DNA of 64,000 bases from Acidobacteriota bacterium. Its GTDB lineage: Bacteria; Acidobacteriota; Terriglobia; UBA7540. The stretch is taken from positions 40,248 to 104,247 of the forward strand of contig CADDZC010000002.1 in NCBI GenBank assembly GCA_902812365.1. The letters run 5' to 3'. The notes beneath the pieces are model-generated. The model was not told the origin of the DNA, searched no databases, and saw only the letters and a program-made list of their open reading frames with translations. Below, one piece after another: positions 9,260-18,800 of the stretch; position 1 is the first letter of the stretch, and the number at the start of each line of letters is the position of its first letter. A program made the position numbers and the translations under genes.

Positions 9260-9733
9260 ATGGGCCGAGGTATGGGAAAAGTTGGGATCGTCATGGCGGT
9301 CGTCAGCGGTGTTTTTGCGCTCGGCGGGGCGGCGAGCCGGCCCATCTACGACGAGAGCGCCGACGCCCAGCGGCAGATTCGTACCGCGATGGCCGAGGCC
9401 AGCCGCACGGGCAAGAACATCGTCCTCGATTTCGGAGCCAACTGGTGCCCGGACTGCCGCGCTCTCGACGCTGAGATGCGCAAGCCGGAACTCGCCTCGC
9501 TCATCGCCAAAGCCTTCGTCATCGTGCCGATCGACGTTGGCCGTATGAACAAGAATCTGGATCTCGCCCGCCGCTACCACATTCCGCTCGAAAAGGGCAT
9601 TCCGGCGCTGGCAGTTCTCGATGCCCGCGGCCGGCTACTCTACGCGCAGCAGAACGGGCAATTTGAAGACGCTCGGCATTTAGGTTACGAGAGTATCCGG
9701 GAATTCTTCCTGCGCTGGGTCCCCAAGAGGTAA
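9260..9733 (+). CDS. thioredoxin-like protein, exported
   Basis: This 157-residue protein has an N-terminal hydrophobic signal (MGKVGIVMAVVSGVFALGGA) and a thioredoxin-fold domain with the redox motif NWCPDC. It also has a cis-Pro region GIPALAVLD, as in the thioredoxin_7/DsbD-gamma-like group. It probably acts outside the cytoplasm in thiol reduction or exchange. The ATG at 9260 is chosen because AAGGGGAG lies just upstream and the hydrophobic signal follows at once; the frame extends further upstream without protein character. It converges on the deacetylase gene. Confidence 0.85.
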   Translation: MGRGMGKVGIVMAVVSGVFALGGAASRPIYDESADAQRQIRTAMAEASRTGKNIVLDFGANWCPDCRALDAEMRKPELASLIAKAFVIVPIDVGRMNKNLDLARRYHIPLEKGIPALAVLDARGRLLYAQQNGQFEDARHLGYESIREFFLRWVPKR

Positions 9734-9784
9734 CGGGTAACCCCCGGCGAGGAGATACCCTGGAAGGCGCAGTGTGCACCGGCG

Positions 9785-10798
9785 TCACACCCGATGACCG
9801 AGAAAACTGGATTCGAGGTTCCACAGGAATTCGGTTTCAGAGTAAGGCGCGCGGATGCGAGTCAGCAGCAGCGGATCCTGGCCGGAGCGCACGGGTCCGC
9901 CCGTCGTCAGCACGGCCGTAGCGTAACCCGCCTGGCGGGTGACGGCCAGCGTTCTTTCCGACCATTGCGGAATCAGGGCGGGATGCGGGTAAGAAAAATG
10001 CGCCACGGGAGCCCCCAATTCCCTTTCCAGTTTGAGTTTGGACTCGATGAGTTCGCCGTGGAGACAACCGTCGCCCACGTAGGCGAGGTTCGGATGGCTC
10101 CGGGTGTGGCAGCCTACGATGTGGCCGCGGCGCGCCAGGTTGCGGGCGTCGTCCCAACTCATCATGAGGCCGTCGATCTGCAACGGCTCGACATCCAGGT
10201 CCTGCTCGATGCCGCCGACGGCGTGCTGCTGCCGATCGCCGGCGAGCGGAGCGCAAAAGTCAAACGCGGCGAGCAGCGCCGTCTGGCGGGCGGCGGAGCC
10301 GGAGAGCTGGTACGGCCGGCCGGTGGCGGGATGGGTCCACGCCGCTCTCCGGGTTGCGGCGAAGGCGTGTCGCAAGCGGCAAAACCAAGGGGCTTGGCGG
10401 CTGCCGATAAAATCGGTGGTGAGGTAGAAAGCACCGGGAATCCCCAAGCGCTCGAGGATCGGGGCGGCCGTCTCACTGTTATCCCGATAGCCGTCGTCAA
10501 ACGTGACGGCCACGGCCCGCCGCGGCAGAGAGGCACGGCCGCTCAGGAAGAGCCAGACGTCGTCGATGGTCACGGGCGTGAAGCGGCGCGCGACCAGCTC
10601 CATGTGGCGCGTGAAAACGGCCGTGGCGTGGATGATGCCCAGGCCGATGGAGTTCGCGTATTCCTCAGGATGATCCTCGATCGCGTGGTACATCAAGATG
10701 ACGGCGCTCGGCCGGATTACTTGTGCGGCGAGGCGCAGGGCCCGGCTCTCTACTGCCGCTTTCTTCACCCAGAATTTAGCCGTGGCCTTGAGGTTCAT
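9785..10798 (-). CDS. polysaccharide deacetylase (NodB homology, CE4)
   Basis: The 337-residue product carries the NodB motifs: VTFDDGYRDN (catalytic base and metal Asp), the metal-binding GCHTRSHPNL, and a later FSYPHP. CE4 enzymes remove N- or O-acetyl groups from polysaccharides such as peptidoglycan, chitin-like polymers or capsule. No clear signal peptide is seen; the N-terminus is basic (MNLKATAKFWVKKAA). It starts 6 nt after the acetyltransferase gene ends, so the two are almost certainly co-transcribed. The combination suggests modification of an exopolysaccharide. Confidence 0.9.
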   Translation of the reverse strand: MNLKATAKFWVKKAAVESRALRLAAQVIRPSAVILMYHAIEDHPEEYANSIGLGIIHATAVFTRHMELVARRFTPVTIDDVWLFLSGRASLPRRAVAVTFDDGYRDNSETAAPILERLGIPGAFYLTTDFIGSRQAPWFCRLRHAFAATRRAAWTHPATGRPYQLSGSAARQTALLAAFDFCAPLAGDRQQHAVGGIEQDLDVEPLQIDGLMMSWDDARNLARRGHIVGCHTRSHPNLAYVGDGCLHGELIESKLKLERELGAPVAHFSYPHPALIPQWSERTLAVTRQAGYATAVLTTGGPVRSGQDPLLLTRIRAPYSETEFLWNLESSFLGHRV

Positions 10799-10804
10799 CG
10801 CTGT

Positions 10805-11980
10805 TTATTCCGCGCCTGCTGCAGAACGATTTCCGCGCTGGCCCCGCCATCGAAGGCGCAAGCGGTGCAGCAGGCGCCACGCGCCCGGCAGGCGGCGGCG
10901 AAGCCACTCCTTGCCACCCGCCATACTCGCCCTCGAGCGGAGATAGAGCGCCCCTCGGCTCCAGGGCCGGGCGAAGTGGAGGTCCCAATACTCGCCGACC
11001 TCGGCGCCCCACCGCCGCTTCGAGTCGCTGTCGCCCGCCAGAAAATCATATCGCCGGACGCCCTGCTCGATCAGTTGCTTGAGAACGTGCGCCCGCAGCA
11101 CATAACCGACGCTGGCGGGCGCATAAGCCGGGTCAAAGCCTTCTTGCAACGAAAAGACGGTGTCGCGGTAGCGGAATCCGAACTGCGCGGCCACCGTCTC
11201 GCCGTTCATCTCCAGCCGCCAAAATTCCAGCCAGTTTCGCTCGAGAAAAACGCGGCTGATCTCTTCATAGAATTGCCGGCGCTCCGGCGAAGCGAAACTC
11301 CCGGGTTCGCCCACCCGCTGCCATCGTATTTGATGAAGGTGATAGAGAGCGGCGAGCGAGGCAAGCCGGTCGTCGGGCCCACATTTCCGGTAACGCACCG
11401 GGTACCGCTTTTCGAGCGCCCGCGTCCGCAATCCGATCTTGCCGCGCTCCTTGCTCGATAGCTGGCGCAGATATTCCTCCCAGCTTGCCGGCAAGCCGAT
11501 CGCGCACCAGGGCCGGCTGGAGTGGAAATGCGTCCACCCGCGCTCCTGCAGATGGTCAATCAGGCACCGCGCCACCGGGGAGTGAGACGGCAGCGTATTG
11601 AGTTGGCAGACGTCCCAACCATCGGCTCCGCCCAGATACGAGACGAGCTCTTCGGCCACCTGCCGTTCCCGACCCGGGCAAACGGGAATATCGAGGTTGT
11701 CGGAGTCGCCGCTCCCGTCGCCCATCAGCCGCAGGACCTTGATGGGCCCGACCGGGTCGAACGCCAGCGGGGCGAGGCCCACCAACCCCTCGCCGGCGTC
11801 GAAGAAGCCGACGACGGCCAGCCTCCGAGCGCCGCCAAACGCGCGCCACCAGGCGCCGAGCCATTCCGGCGTGGAAAAGATGGTGGCGGTGGGAAATCGA
11901 TCTAGCAGCCGGTTCCATTCCGGCGCCAGACTCTCGATGGCGGGAAGGCTGTCGTAGACGCGAATCTGCACGCAGTTCAC
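10805..11980 (-). CDS. CelD/FemAB-like GNAT-fold acetyltransferase
   Basis: This 391-residue protein resembles the CelD/BcsL (Acetyltransf_6) group linked to polysaccharide biosynthesis. Supporting stretches are PEWLGAWWRAFGGARRLAVV near the N-terminus and a GNAT-like core (LEMNGETVAAQFGFRYRDTV) with FSLQEGFDPAYAPASVGYVL and YDFLAGDSDSKRRWGAEV. These proteins are cytoplasmic and presumably acylate a sugar or lipid precursor. The basic C-terminal tail (RRRLPGAWRLLHRLRLRWRG) may be membrane associated. It is followed after 6 nt by the deacetylase gene, giving an opposed acylation/deacylation pair. Confidence 0.8.
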   Translation of the reverse strand: MNCVQIRVYDSLPAIESLAPEWNRLLDRFPTATIFSTPEWLGAWWRAFGGARRLAVVGFFDAGEGLVGLAPLAFDPVGPIKVLRLMGDGSGDSDNLDIPVCPGRERQVAEELVSYLGGADGWDVCQLNTLPSHSPVARCLIDHLQERGWTHFHSSRPWCAIGLPASWEEYLRQLSSKERGKIGLRTRALEKRYPVRYRKCGPDDRLASLAALYHLHQIRWQRVGEPGSFASPERRQFYEEISRVFLERNWLEFWRLEMNGETVAAQFGFRYRDTVFSLQEGFDPAYAPASVGYVLRAHVLKQLIEQGVRRYDFLAGDSDSKRRWGAEVGEYWDLHFARPWSRGALYLRSRASMAGGKEWLRRRLPGAWRLLHRLRLRWRGQRGNRSAAGAE

Positions 11981-12008
11981 TCAAGCGCCAAGCGGAACGT
12001 GTGACGCC

Positions 12009-14486
12009 TCATGGGGACTGCTCGGCGAGCGCCAGCGCCATACCCAGAAATCGAAGCCGAGCCTCGGAGGAAAGACCCCGGGGCTCGCCCGCCGGCGCCG
12101 AAGCGGCGGCGAGAGTTTGCTGAATGCGGTTCACATCCAATAACCCGTGAGGGAAAAGCCGTTCGTAGCGCTCCAGCGTCTCACGGGCTTTCGAGATTTG
12201 CCCCGTCTCGTAGTAGAAAATTCCCAGCGCCGAATACGTCCCGGGCCATTCGGGAAGCAGCTGCTCGGCGTGGGCCAGATTCTGCTCGGCCTCGAGGGCG
12301 TGGCCGCGCACGGCAGCCAGAACTCCCAAGCCCCAGTAGAGACGCCCGGAATCAGGAATGCGGGCGAGGCCTTGCCGTAAAGCTTTCTCCGCAGCGTCCA
12401 GCTCGCCGGCCTGCATGCGCGCCAGAGCCAGCGAAAGGAGGACTTGGTCATTGTCGGGGCTTTGCCTGACGGCCTGCTCAAAGGCGCGCTCGGCGTCGCG
12501 CATCCGCCCGAGATGCGCCAGGATGTCGCCGGACAGCGACAGATAGCTCTCGTCCTGGCGCGCCGCCTCGGAGACGTGTTCGAGCGCTTCGAGAGCCCGC
12601 GCATAATCCCGAAGCTGGAAGTAAGCGTCGGCCAGATCGTACTGGGCTTCGTCGGAGTTCGGGTTGGCGGCGAGCGCTGTCTGAAAGTGGCGGATGGCTT
12701 CCGGATACAGACGATACCGGGCGCACAGTGTTCCCACGCCGAGCGCCGTGCGATAGTCGCCGCCGCTCAACTGATCCAATTGGGCAATCGAGCGGCGGGC
12801 GGCGTCGGCACGGCCCAGCTTCAGGTAAGCTTCGGCGAGCAGGTAGAGACTTCTCGGCTGGTCGGGATGCTGGGCCACCTGCTGCTGCAAGTCCGCGAGG
12901 TCAGCCTGAGCCCGCTCGCGCGGAGCCAGTCCCAGGCGCTGGTTGAGCGCGTCAAACAAGTGCTGGAACGGATACGGACCCCCCGACTGATCCTTCGACA
13001 AGGTCTCAAACACCTGGATATCGCGCGCCGCCGCGTCCATCTGGTGCAGATTGCGTTCGGCCGTGGCCAGCTTGTAATAGGCTTCGGCGGGCCGCAACAG
13101 GCCTTTCGCGGATTCGCGCAGCAAGGGGACGGCCTCGGCGTATCTCTTTTCCACCATTTTGACGCTGGCCAGCTCATAGAGCGCCTCGCTGTAATCCGGC
13201 TTGGACTTCAAGGCCGCCTTCAAATACGACTCCGCCTCCGCGTAGTTGCCTTGCCGGCTGGCGATATATCCCAGGTTGTAGAGGCAGGTGGCATTGCCGG
13301 GCTCCCTTGCCAAACCTTCGTTGAAATACTTTTTGGCCTCATCGAACCGGCCGAGATGCCGGTAAGCCAGTCCCATAAAGGCGTAAGAGCTGGCGGAAGG
13401 GTCGAGTCCGATCAGAATCTTGAATTGCGCCAGGGCTTGATCCACACTGCCGGAGGTGAAATAACTCTCGCCGAGGGCGGCCCGCAGATCGGGGCGTCGC
13501 GGCGCGACCCGGACGCCCTCCTCGAGCACGGGGATGGCGTCTTCATAATAGTTCTGGATCATGCTGATGCGGCCCATCAGGAAGAGCACGTCCGGGTTCT
13601 GGGGGTCGCGCTGCCGGGCGCGCAGCAGCAGGTCCAGCGCATCAAGATAGTGGCGCCGCTCGGTTTCAGCCCGGGCCAGCAGATACATGGTGCCCACCGA
13701 GTCGGGCTTCAAGGCGAGAGCGCGGGAAAGGGTGGCTTCGGCCTGGGAGTAATTCTCGTTCCGCAGGTAGGCTTCCCCGAGGTTGTGCAGGATTTCAAAG
13801 GTGCCGGGCCGCAGCGCGTCGGCCCGCGCGAGCTCGCGAATCGCCTCGGCGTACTGCCGGCCGGCCGCCAGAACGACGCCCAGAGAGAAATGGAGCCGCG
13901 GGTCGCGAGGAGCCGCGTTCGAAAGCGTTTGGGCCAGGGCCAGCGCCCGCCCGCGATCGCCCGCCCCCAGGTACGCTTGCACCAGGCTCAACGACGCGCT
14001 GGCGTCGCGCGGTTGGACGCGGCTGAGGCGGGCGATGGCGCCGCGCGCGTCGTTGCGGGCCAGCAGCACCAGCCCGAGGTTATAGTTGGCGTCGCGGTTG
14101 CGGGGGTCAAGCCGCAGGGCGGCGCGGAACTCGCGCTCCGCCCGCCGGGGCTCGCCGGCGAGTGCGTAGTGATGACCCAGATTGTTGTGGGTCTTCGTGG
14201 ATCGAGGATCAACGGCCAGCGCCGCCTTGAACGCCGCCTCCGCCTGGGCGTAATGCCTGGCCTGGTCGTCGATGATGCCCAGCAGATTCAGGCCCTCGAC
14301 GCTGCGCGGTTCGGTCTTCAAGCCTTCCTGCGCCGCGGCCAGCGCCTCTGCCAAACGGCCCTGAAGCAGGAGTTGCTGGGCGCGGCCGAATTGCCAGGAG
14401 GCGGTCGAACCGGCCTGCGGCGCGACGCCGGCGGCGAGCGAGCAGGAAAACAGCAGCCCTGCGGCGCCTTTGGCCCAGTCCCTCAT
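12009..14486 (-). CDS. large TPR-repeat protein, exported
   Basis: The 825-residue protein begins with a signal peptide (MRDWAKGAAGLLFSCSLAAG) and then consists almost entirely of about 20 tetratricopeptide repeats. The pattern (A-x-L-x-x-A-L at about 34-residue spacing) is clear, for example YAQAEAAFKAALAVDPRSTK, FDEAKKYFNEGLAREPGNAT and YPEAIRHFQTALAANPNSDE. TPR solenoids scaffold protein complexes; no catalytic domain is seen. The ATG at 14486 is used because the hydrophobic segment follows it directly, although no strong ribosome binding site is visible. It lies 42 nt after the sialidase-like gene on the same strand. Confidence 0.88.
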   Translation of the reverse strand: MRDWAKGAAGLLFSCSLAAGVAPQAGSTASWQFGRAQQLLLQGRLAEALAAAQEGLKTEPRSVEGLNLLGIIDDQARHYAQAEAAFKAALAVDPRSTKTHNNLGHHYALAGEPRRAEREFRAALRLDPRNRDANYNLGLVLLARNDARGAIARLSRVQPRDASASLSLVQAYLGAGDRGRALALAQTLSNAAPRDPRLHFSLGVVLAAGRQYAEAIRELARADALRPGTFEILHNLGEAYLRNENYSQAEATLSRALALKPDSVGTMYLLARAETERRHYLDALDLLLRARQRDPQNPDVLFLMGRISMIQNYYEDAIPVLEEGVRVAPRRPDLRAALGESYFTSGSVDQALAQFKILIGLDPSASSYAFMGLAYRHLGRFDEAKKYFNEGLAREPGNATCLYNLGYIASRQGNYAEAESYLKAALKSKPDYSEALYELASVKMVEKRYAEAVPLLRESAKGLLRPAEAYYKLATAERNLHQMDAAARDIQVFETLSKDQSGGPYPFQHLFDALNQRLGLAPRERAQADLADLQQQVAQHPDQPRSLYLLAEAYLKLGRADAARRSIAQLDQLSGGDYRTALGVGTLCARYRLYPEAIRHFQTALAANPNSDEAQYDLADAYFQLRDYARALEALEHVSEAARQDESYLSLSGDILAHLGRMRDAERAFEQAVRQSPDNDQVLLSLALARMQAGELDAAEKALRQGLARIPDSGRLYWGLGVLAAVRGHALEAEQNLAHAEQLLPEWPGTYSALGIFYYETGQISKARETLERYERLFPHGLLDVNRIQQTLAAASAPAGEPRGLSSEARLRFLGMALALAEQSP

Positions 14487-14528
14487 CGTCACCACGGTTT
14501 CCGTCCCGACTCTCCCCGCGAGGCGACT

Positions 14529-15659
14529 TCAGAACACCAGGCAGAAATTCCCCTGGCCATCCACAAATCCCGTAGCCTTGGATCGGTCGGGCAAGGGGCC
14601 TGCCACCCCGGAGCGCGAGAGTCGGCCTGTCCGGCCGGTGATTTGCCACCGGATTTGCGTCCCGTCTTCCCAGGCGAAAAAGATCTCGCCGCGTTGGTTG
14701 ACGAGCACGATCGGGTGGTTTTCCACACCCGCGTCGGGCACCGCCGCCGGCCGCGGGGCGCCAAAGTGCCGGCCTCCGTCCGCGCTCGGCGCGTAGTACA
14801 CCCGACCTTGGTTCATCCAGGCAACCCAAAGCCGGGCCGGGCTCGAAGCCAGCTCAAGAAACGGCCCTGACATCGGGCAGCCCTCGAAATGCCACTCCTG
14901 ATCGGCCACCCGCTCGAGCGACCAGGCGCGGGCCCCGTTTGACGCCGATACCCGCGCCACATACTCGTCGCGAATGTTGTGATAGGCGCCGCGAAAGGCC
15001 ACGGCGAACACGCCCTTCCCCTCGGCCACCGCCTTCAGGGCGCAGCAGGAGCAGGCGCGAATCGGCGGGCGGTCATGTCGGATCATTTCGTTCTTCGAGA
15101 ATGTCGCGCCGTTGTCGCGTGAGATGGCGGCGAATATGGGCAGCGAGAGAGGGTTGGCGGGGTCGGCACCGAGCCGGGAGTCGAGCCAGACGACGAGCAC
15201 GTTGCCGGCGCGATCCGCAGCCACGGTCGCCTCATCCAGATGGGCGCCTGGATCCCGCAGATTGCGCGGCGGCGAAAAGCTGCGGCCGCCGTCCGTGCTG
15301 CGCGCGTATTCGAGCCGGCCGTTGCCGGGGTCCATCCAGACAACATGGAGCGTCCCATTCTGACCGGCGGCGATTTTGGGCCCGCGCTCGCGGAAAGCCA
15401 GCACCGTATCCGGCGCCGCATTCAGTTGAACCGGACGCGTGAACGTCCGGCCTCCATCGTTCGAAGCGGAAAAGAACGCGTTCCGGCCCCGGCCAAAAAC
15501 CAGGTCCACGCGGCCGGAAGATTCCACAGCCACGTCCGGGGCTACTCCGTGATCGGGCACGAGCACATGCCGCACGGCGCCGAATGTCAAAACATCGGCG
15601 GCGAGGATGCCGATGATCGGGCACAACCACGGGCAACGCGATTTCGCGAAGCGGCGCAC
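14529..15659 (-). CDS. sialidase-like (BNR/Asp-box) secreted protein
   Basis: This 376-residue product has an N-terminal hydrophobic segment (WLCPIIGILAADVLTFGA) and four Asp-box motifs typical of BNR beta-propellers: SNDGGRTF, STDGGRSF, SRDNGATF and SADGGRHF. A cysteine pair (RACSCCAL) lies mid-protein. The fold is shared by sialidases and many non-enzymatic propellers. I do not see enough to claim sialidase activity. It lies between the UnbV giant (194 nt upstream) and the TPR gene (42 nt downstream) in a same-strand cluster. Confidence 0.8.
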   Translation of the reverse strand: MRRFAKSRCPWLCPIIGILAADVLTFGAVRHVLVPDHGVAPDVAVESSGRVDLVFGRGRNAFFSASNDGGRTFTRPVQLNAAPDTVLAFRERGPKIAAGQNGTLHVVWMDPGNGRLEYARSTDGGRSFSPPRNLRDPGAHLDEATVAADRAGNVLVVWLDSRLGADPANPLSLPIFAAISRDNGATFSKNEMIRHDRPPIRACSCCALKAVAEGKGVFAVAFRGAYHNIRDEYVARVSASNGARAWSLERVADQEWHFEGCPMSGPFLELASSPARLWVAWMNQGRVYYAPSADGGRHFGAPRPAAVPDAGVENHPIVLVNQRGEIFFAWEDGTQIRWQITGRTGRLSRSGVAGPLPDRSKATGFVDGQGNFCLVF

Positions 15660-15853
15660 AATCTCAGTTTAACCGACGCGAGCATCGACCGACAACGTGC
15701 CGCAAGGCTGGGCGCGGCGGAAGCTCTGAGTCTTCTCACGCCGCCAGCGGCTCCGTCTGACCCGCGCCTCCGTTCTCCCCGGAACGCTTCGGCCGCCGCG
15801 CGGTTGATCCCTCTGGAGCCGCCGTTCCGGCCATGCCGGCGGGTTTCAGTCCG

Positions 15854-18800
15854 TTACGGGGATGAGCGCCGCAACTGCTCCAGGGCCTGCCGGGCGGCAT
15901 CGTCACCCGGATGGCGGTCGAGCAGGTGCCGGAGTATGTCGGCCGCCTGCGCCCGATCGCCTTCGGCGGCGTAAAGGCGGGCCAGGTTGAGGTAAGCCTG
16001 GTCAAAATCGGGCGCCACTCGGGTGCATCGCTCCAGGGTGGCGATGGCCTCGGCGACGCGGCCCCGGCGCAGGTAAAGCACGCCGAGGTTATTCAACGCC
16101 TCCGGGTAATCGGGCCGCAAGGCCACGGCCTGTTCCAGGAATCGCTGCGCCGGATCCCGCTCATCCTGTTGGGCAAAAAGCATGCCAAGACTGTAATTGA
16201 CCTCCGGGTCTTGCGGCGCGAGAGCCAAAGCGCGCTCGAGCAAGGGCTGCGCGTCCCGAGTGCGGCCGAGCGAGCGGTATAGATTCCCGAGATTCTGCAA
16301 GGCAATGACGGAGCTCGGGTTCAGTTCGAGGGCCCTTTCAAAGTCCCGAATCGCTTCCTCCGGCTGGCCTGCCTGGGCCGCGACCATGCCCAGATTGTTC
16401 CAGGCATCCGCGTAGTCCGGCCGGATGCCGACGGCGCGCGCGAGCGCCCGGCGCGCCGCTACGGGCATTTGCTTTCGCAGATAAAGCGTTCCCAGATTGT
16501 AATAGGCGTCGGCGTTGGCGGGATCGTCTCGTACCACGGCCTCGAACGAGGCGATGGCCTGATCGACATACCCTCTCTGGAAGAATGCCACGCCGTAAGT
16601 GAACTGGTTATGGCGAAACTCTCCGCCGTACCACTGACCCGGGAAAGGAAGCGCGCGCCGGAGGCGCTCGGCCGGCGTGCGGGGAAGCTGGCGGAAGTCT
16701 CCCGCCACGTGGTGAAGATCGAGCGGGCCTTGATAAACCTTCACAATCGAGCCGTGTTCGTCGAGGAGAAACGAGGTGGGAAGGCCGAGATCGCGGCGGC
16801 GATCGAACAGATAACGGTAGAGCAGGTTGTAGATTCCGGCGGTATCTTCCGACGCCCAGAGCACCGGGAATGAGAAATTTTGCCCCCCGGCCCAGGCGCG
16901 CGCTGCCGCCTGCTCGCCGGCCGCGTTCACGTTGACGGCGGCGACGTCGAGCCCTTGCCGCGCCCACGTCTGGCACCGGGTCTCGAGGCGCCGCAGTTGC
17001 TCCTCGGAAGCGCCGGCGCCGGCCGCCCAAAAGGTCAGCAGGAGTGGCCGCCCCTCAAAGCTCCTCAGGGTGCGCTGCCGGCCGCTCGAGTCGGGCAGAG
17101 TGAAATCCGGGGCCGCGAGCGGCGCGACGAGCCACGTTTCCGTGGAGGCGGAAAGAGCCCACGCGGCCGGAGAGACGGTTGCCGCCGAGGCCGTCGTGCC
17201 CGCTGCCGGCGAGCGGAAAGCTTCGGCGCGGAACTGGGGCGATCCTTCCTCGACCACAATGTAATGACCGGCGGGCAGGTTTTCGAGCTGCTGCGTTGCG
17301 CCGTTCGGCCAGCGGATGATGGCCCGCACCGCGCCGCTCGGCCGGCCCAAGCCGAAGAACACCGTCTTGGCGTGCTGGGAGAGAAAGCCTGACCCGGCCT
17401 GGAGACATTTCGTCTGGCGCCGGTTGCCGGCTTCGACGGTGATGGTGGCGCCGATCGCGTCATGGTTGCTCGCGCGGCCGCGGAGGCGAAAGGCGATGGA
17501 CATTCCGATTTCGCGCATCTGGTTGCGGAGGATTCTGATTTGCGGGCCGCTGCGGTTCTTCAGAAACACCTCCAGCCGGCCGTCGTGGTCGAAATCGCAC
17601 AAGGCAAAGGCCCGGCTGTCATCGGCGAAGTCCAGGCCGATGGTGCCGGAAACGTCGGAAAACGTGCCGTCGCCGTTGTTGGCGTAGAAGACGTTGCGCT
17701 CGTAGCCGCTCCAGGTGCCGTCGGCGCGGATGAGTTCGTTGATCGCGTTCCAACCCTGTTCGTAGGCGGGCGAGGCGGCCGGCGCGAGCGGCGATTGGGC
17801 GACCACTTGCCGCCAGAAGAAGCTGGAAAGATCGCGGTGATCGGGCCCGGAAATCATCCCGTTAGCGATATAGAGATCCGGATAGCCGTCATGGTCGAAG
17901 TCCCAGGCGTCGCTTGACCACGCCCAGCGCCCCCTGTCGACGCCCGCCGCCACGGTGGCGTCGCGGAAGCCGCGGCCGGCTTCGTTGTGAAGCAGGGAAT
18001 TGCCGCTGGCGTGCTTCCGATACCGCTGGCGAGTCTCGGCGGGCGCGCCCGGCATAAACTCTGGCTGCGCCGTGACGCGCAGGCCGGCGGCGGACCACAT
18101 GTTGGCCACGTAGAGGTCCTGCCGGCCGTCGTTGTCGTAGTCGAACCAGCAAACGCTCATGCCGGCTCCTACGTCCTCGGCTCCGGCTGGCGGGGCGACG
18201 TCGGTAAAGGTGCCGTCGCCGTTGTTGCGGTACAGATTCTTCTTGCCGAAATCGTTGGCGACGAAAAGATCCGGCCAGCCGTCGTCATTGTAATCGCCCC
18301 AGGCGCAGGCGAAGCTGTAGCGGTGATTGTTCTGGTTCAGGCCGGAGGCGGCGGTCACGTCGCGAAACGTGCCGTCGCCGTGGTTGCGGAGCAGGAAATT
18401 CGGCGGACCGTTCTCGGCGTCGTCGTACGGCGTCGGGAAGCGATACTGGTCGAGGCCTTGATAATAGCTGTAGAGGCAGAAGTAAACGTCGAGGAGGCCG
18501 TCGCGGTCGTAATCGGCGGCGGCGGCGCCGGTGAAGGTGCCTTGCGGCGGCTGGGCAAAGCGGAAGGCGTCGGGCTGGAGGCGAAACCGGCCGGTTCCTT
18601 CGTTGCGGAACAGCAGCGGGCCGTTCGCGCGCACCACCAGCAGCTCCTGCCGGCCGTCGTTGTCGAAATCGGCGAACAGTGCGCACGGCGTGTTGTCGAG
18701 CACGCCGACGCCGGCGGCGTCCGTGACGTCTTCAAAGGTTCCGTCGCCGCGGTTGCGGTAGAGGCGGTTGGGAAGTCCGGCGGGCTGGCAGAGGTAAAGA

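Noticed and set aside
12444..14870. Long plus-strand open frame of about 800 codons opposite the large TPR gene
   Set aside because: It mirrors the minus-strand TPR gene codon for codon in a GC-rich genome and has no family motifs; the TPR pattern on the minus strand is unmistakable.
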